Positions 61,801-64,000 of a stretch of 64,000 nucleotides of DNA are shown one piece after another (the first letter of the stretch is position 1; each line of letters starts with the position of its first letter). A program made the translations under genes and the position numbers. The notes under the pieces were generated by a model. It was not told the DNA's origin. It ran no database searches and saw only the letters and a program-made list of their open reading frames with translations. Source of the DNA: Brevipalpus yothersi (Eukaryota; Arthropoda; Arachnida; Trombidiformes; Tenuipalpidae). The DNA lies in the NCBI GenBank assembly GCA_003956705.1, contig QZCP01000384.1, forward strand, positions 1 through 64,000. The letters are read 5' to 3'.

Positions 61801-64000
61801 CAATTAAAGCCCAAAGACAATCGATAGATTATCGATCAATTACATAAGTTGTGGTGGAATCAGAGTTTTTAACTGAAAATTTTTTTTCCGTAATCGATTG
61901 TGAAGAAATTTGACTTTCAAATTCAGTGAAAAATTCACGTGGATAAGGATGAAAGACAGAATGAAGATGTTCAATCGTTGAAAATATTTAGCCTTGTGAA
62001 TGGTCTGCGAAGAGTAAGCAAATGAATGTAAAGAATTGAAACTCAAGTCTACCATATAATCACAAAAATAGCTAGCATGTAAACAAAATTGTAAATAGAT
62101 AATTAATGGTTGTCAATTCAAGCATGAGATCATAAGAGAAGTAATGTGAAAAGTCATTGAGTCGAAGAAGAAGAAGAAGAAGTGGAGAAGGAAGAAGTTC
62201 ATGAGTACCATCAATACAATACTCGTATTCAGTGTCATTCTAAACTACAGATTAATGTATAAAAAGCTGTATCTCATCCAAACAATCTAGTCACAAAGTA
62301 TGATGTAGATGCATTCAAAATCATCATGGAGGAATAATGACAATCCATTGAAGCCACTCAATGCTGGGTATGTGACGAAATTTTAGGGAACACAAAGCTA
62401 TTGTCAAGCATCAATCCATTCATGAGTGTGTACATCATGAATGAATATTATTTGTACTTTCGCCCATCAAATTTTCTTACCTCTTTTCTCAATCGTAAAT
62501 ACCAGGGAACTTTTGAATAAGTTAATGAAAAATTGTGTGCAGGTGATGCTAATTTTGTCTTAATTATCGAATCGATGTTCTGTTGATCTCGTCGACCACT
62601 GCCCCGGGGCATAAGTGAGGGGTCCATCGGTTTAAGGAATTCATTGCTTTCCATGAATTCCAATCGTTCCATGGACAATCGGTCAGACATTTTACTACCA
62701 AATCGTCCACTGCCATCGATCTGTGATCCACTGGCTGCTCGTTGCATAAGTGATGAAGGAGGTGGCGGTGGAGGTTGTTCTTTTCTTCTCATGATGATAG
62801 GTGTTCCGGGTGCATAATAGCTACTCGAAGCAGCCACAGATGGTGGACCAGAATGTCGATAATTTTGGGGAATATCTGGATCAGCTCTCATGGGCGGTGG
62901 AGGTGGAGGGACACTCATTCGCTTTGGTGAACGAGAATCTCGACGATGACGAGATGAAGATGATGGACGATTGTGATTATTGTAAATAGAGCGATGAGAG
63001 TGACCACTGATACCACGATGAGAAACGGATGGTGACATCTTGATTTGACTAACAGACGATATAACACTGTCCTCATAATTAGAACCATTTGTGCTCATTT
63101 GATCAATGTATGTGCCACCAATAGAATGACTCATATCATCAGCATCACATTCCGCTTGGATGGTTGAAGATATTGTACCACCTCGATTGTGTGGACCCAA
63201 CTCATCACGACGTTCCCTACTTTCACGACTTCCACTACGTCGACTGGCTGAGAATCGCTCCTTAAATTTGGACATATTTTCGCGATCATGAGAATGACTG
63301 TGACGATGATGGCCTGGTGAAACGGAAGAGGAAACATTGGGTGATGAATTTTGATGATGAATCGGTGGTGATATTGCTCCTGGTCCTATGGCACTGGCAG
63401 AAGTTTTTGGCCGCTCTATGGGAATTGGTGGTACTTGATCACGAGCAGTGAAATCACTTAGAGCCATCATAGAGCCCATAAGTTGATTTTGTAGTAGCAT
63501 CTTTCGATGTTCGGAAAGTTTTTTAATCCCATCATCTCGAATATCTTCCATGCTTCGAGCATGTTTTTCATTTGGTTTTTTGGAGCGAACAGTTTGATCA
63601 CTGGTTAATTGCTCTAGTTTGGCTTTCATTTCGGAACTGATTCGAAGTTTACCAATACTCCCTTTACTAGTTCCACTGGCCATTCGAAGACCACCGCCAC
63701 CTTCGAATGAACCATTGATATCAATGCTACCAGTTCGATGATGGCTGGTAGCATTTTCACTCTTCTTATATCGCTGACGAGGCTGTTGGCTCTCTGCTTG
63801 CTTCACTGCTGATGCTATGGTCACCTCTTGTTCTTCTAAAATTAATGGCGATTCATCAGCACAAAAATCACTACCATTACCGGGTCCACTTCCATCACTA
63901 TTATGGCCACTATGAACACCAATAGGATTCCCTTTGTCATGATGTTTTTCGGCTTGTTTTTTCATTTTAAACTCTAGAAAACTTGCTGTACCATCCGGTT
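52403..64000 (-). CDS. Myo15: Unconventional myosin XV, C-terminal half (partial)
   Basis: Sixteen exons: >64000-62481, 61642-61269, 60366-60273, 60170-60120, 59917-59797, 55391-55288, 55190-55035, 54946-54837, 54768-54545, 54469-54393, 54322-54240, 54137-53737, 53658-53171, 52919-52833, 52758-52624 and 52531-52403. All are GT-AG and in phase, giving about 1,383 residues. In order: a Pro/Ser/Arg-rich linker with PPPPPP runs, then VPWYLRLRKEVFSP as in MYO15A, a FERM-like region (FCRLFAVSGGP, VSHSGIRL, DYLRVLDTLRF), an SH3 (EADYVQAIADYS, FRKGDII, GWLYGILEGGESGVFPYEYV), MyTH4 (KVPITQSLLKL, DLPLLKNQTEVDCVYLLM, YPPLRDEIYCQLMKQ, RGWRLFSIIAAYF) and a final FERM (EFSLYCIIEG, PLNRDEYILDITTE, NQVAPDYLEG). 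The motor and IQ motifs lie beyond the right edge. Myosin XV carries cargo along actin to filopodial or stereociliary tips. The SH3 is split by a 4.4-kb intron. Confidence 0.94.
53659..53736 (-). other. 78-base stopless intron in the myosin XV FERM domain
   Basis: The intron begins GTAATT, ends TTTTCAG, is a multiple of three and has no stop in the host frame. Removing it restores the family block EFSLYCIIEG-DLYTMPLNRDEY, so it is spliced in the canonical form. Retention would add 26 residues to the FERM F1 lobe. Confidence 0.8.
56243..56327 (+). repeat. (GA)n microsatellite
   Basis: About 42 GA units in the SH3-splitting intron of myosin XV. Confidence 0.95.
56877..56955 (+). repeat. (CT)n microsatellite
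   Basis: About 39 CT units, opposite orientation to the tract 550 bases to its left; the pair could fold back on itself. Confidence 0.95.
58754..58824 (+). repeat. (GA)n microsatellite
   Basis: About 35 GA units, preceded by two GAGC interruptions. Confidence 0.95.
60367..61268 (-). other. 0.9-kb intron of myosin XV with an unexplained open frame
   Basis: The intron contains a 101-codon ATG-initiated frame on the minus strand (60418-60723) of balanced composition. It has no recognisable domain and no signal peptide. The flanking exons join in phase without it. Confidence 0.6.

Noticed and set aside
1..64000. tRNA, rRNA, CRISPR, bacterial or viral sequences
   Set aside because: No T-loop-like GGTTCRA box pairs, rRNA blocks, spaced direct repeats or viral-type polymerase or capsid frames were seen.

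Overview
This is a eukaryotic, AT-rich, intron-bearing window. The gene content points to an arthropod. Asn- and Ser-rich inserts in conserved proteins, short GT-AG introns and abundant (GA/CT)n tracts suggest an acariform, perhaps astigmatan, mite. That placement is inference; no lineage marker was tested. Gene models come from reading both strands and requiring GT-AG junctions with matching phase.

Layout. At 1.2-4.5 kb (+) are the last exons of a C1-RhoGAP protein of the ARHGAP29/ARHGAP45/GMIP type. At 4.9-7.2 kb (-) is a seven-exon gene joining a 3-hydroxyacyl-CoA-dehydrogenase-like Rossmann domain to a C-terminal RING finger; the dehydrogenase catalytic His is replaced, so this looks like a pseudoenzyme-RING protein. 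At 8.6-9.3 kb (-) is an AGTRAP homologue, followed by a 199-bp Tigger/pogo-like MITE at 9604-9802. At 11.9-16.5 kb (+) is an SLC22 organic-ion transporter, with a small secreted-protein gene nested antisense in its first coding intron. At 18.3-20.0 kb (-) is a Na+/K+-ATPase beta subunit.

At 21.2-31.1 kb (-) is hedgehog: three coding exons, large introns full of (GA/CT)n and one assembly gap of Ns. Its upstream region (31.1-33.6 kb) holds two adjacent perfect palindromes, one containing a Gli/Ci-type site. At 33.6-34.9 kb (-) is the AP-3 sigma subunit, divergent from RpL13A (35.2-36.2 kb, +; a box C/D snoRNA candidate lies in its last intron). RpL13A converges on a single-exon SERHL/kraken-type hydrolase (36.4-37.2 kb, -).

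At 39.3-49.6 kb (+) is a RING protein with a long low-complexity tail and an 8.2-kb first intron. That intron contains a second nested antisense small secreted-protein gene and a rearranged copy of a ~790-bp repeat whose other copy lies just upstream of the gene. From 52.4 kb to the right edge (-) is the C-terminal half of a myosin XV (Pro-rich linker, FERM, SH3, MyTH4, FERM); its motor lies beyond the window.

The genes are unrelated neighbours (signalling, trafficking, transport, ubiquitin, translation), not an operon or pathway cluster. The most distinctive objects are the Rossmann-RING fusion, the nested secreted-protein genes and the palindromes upstream of hedgehog.
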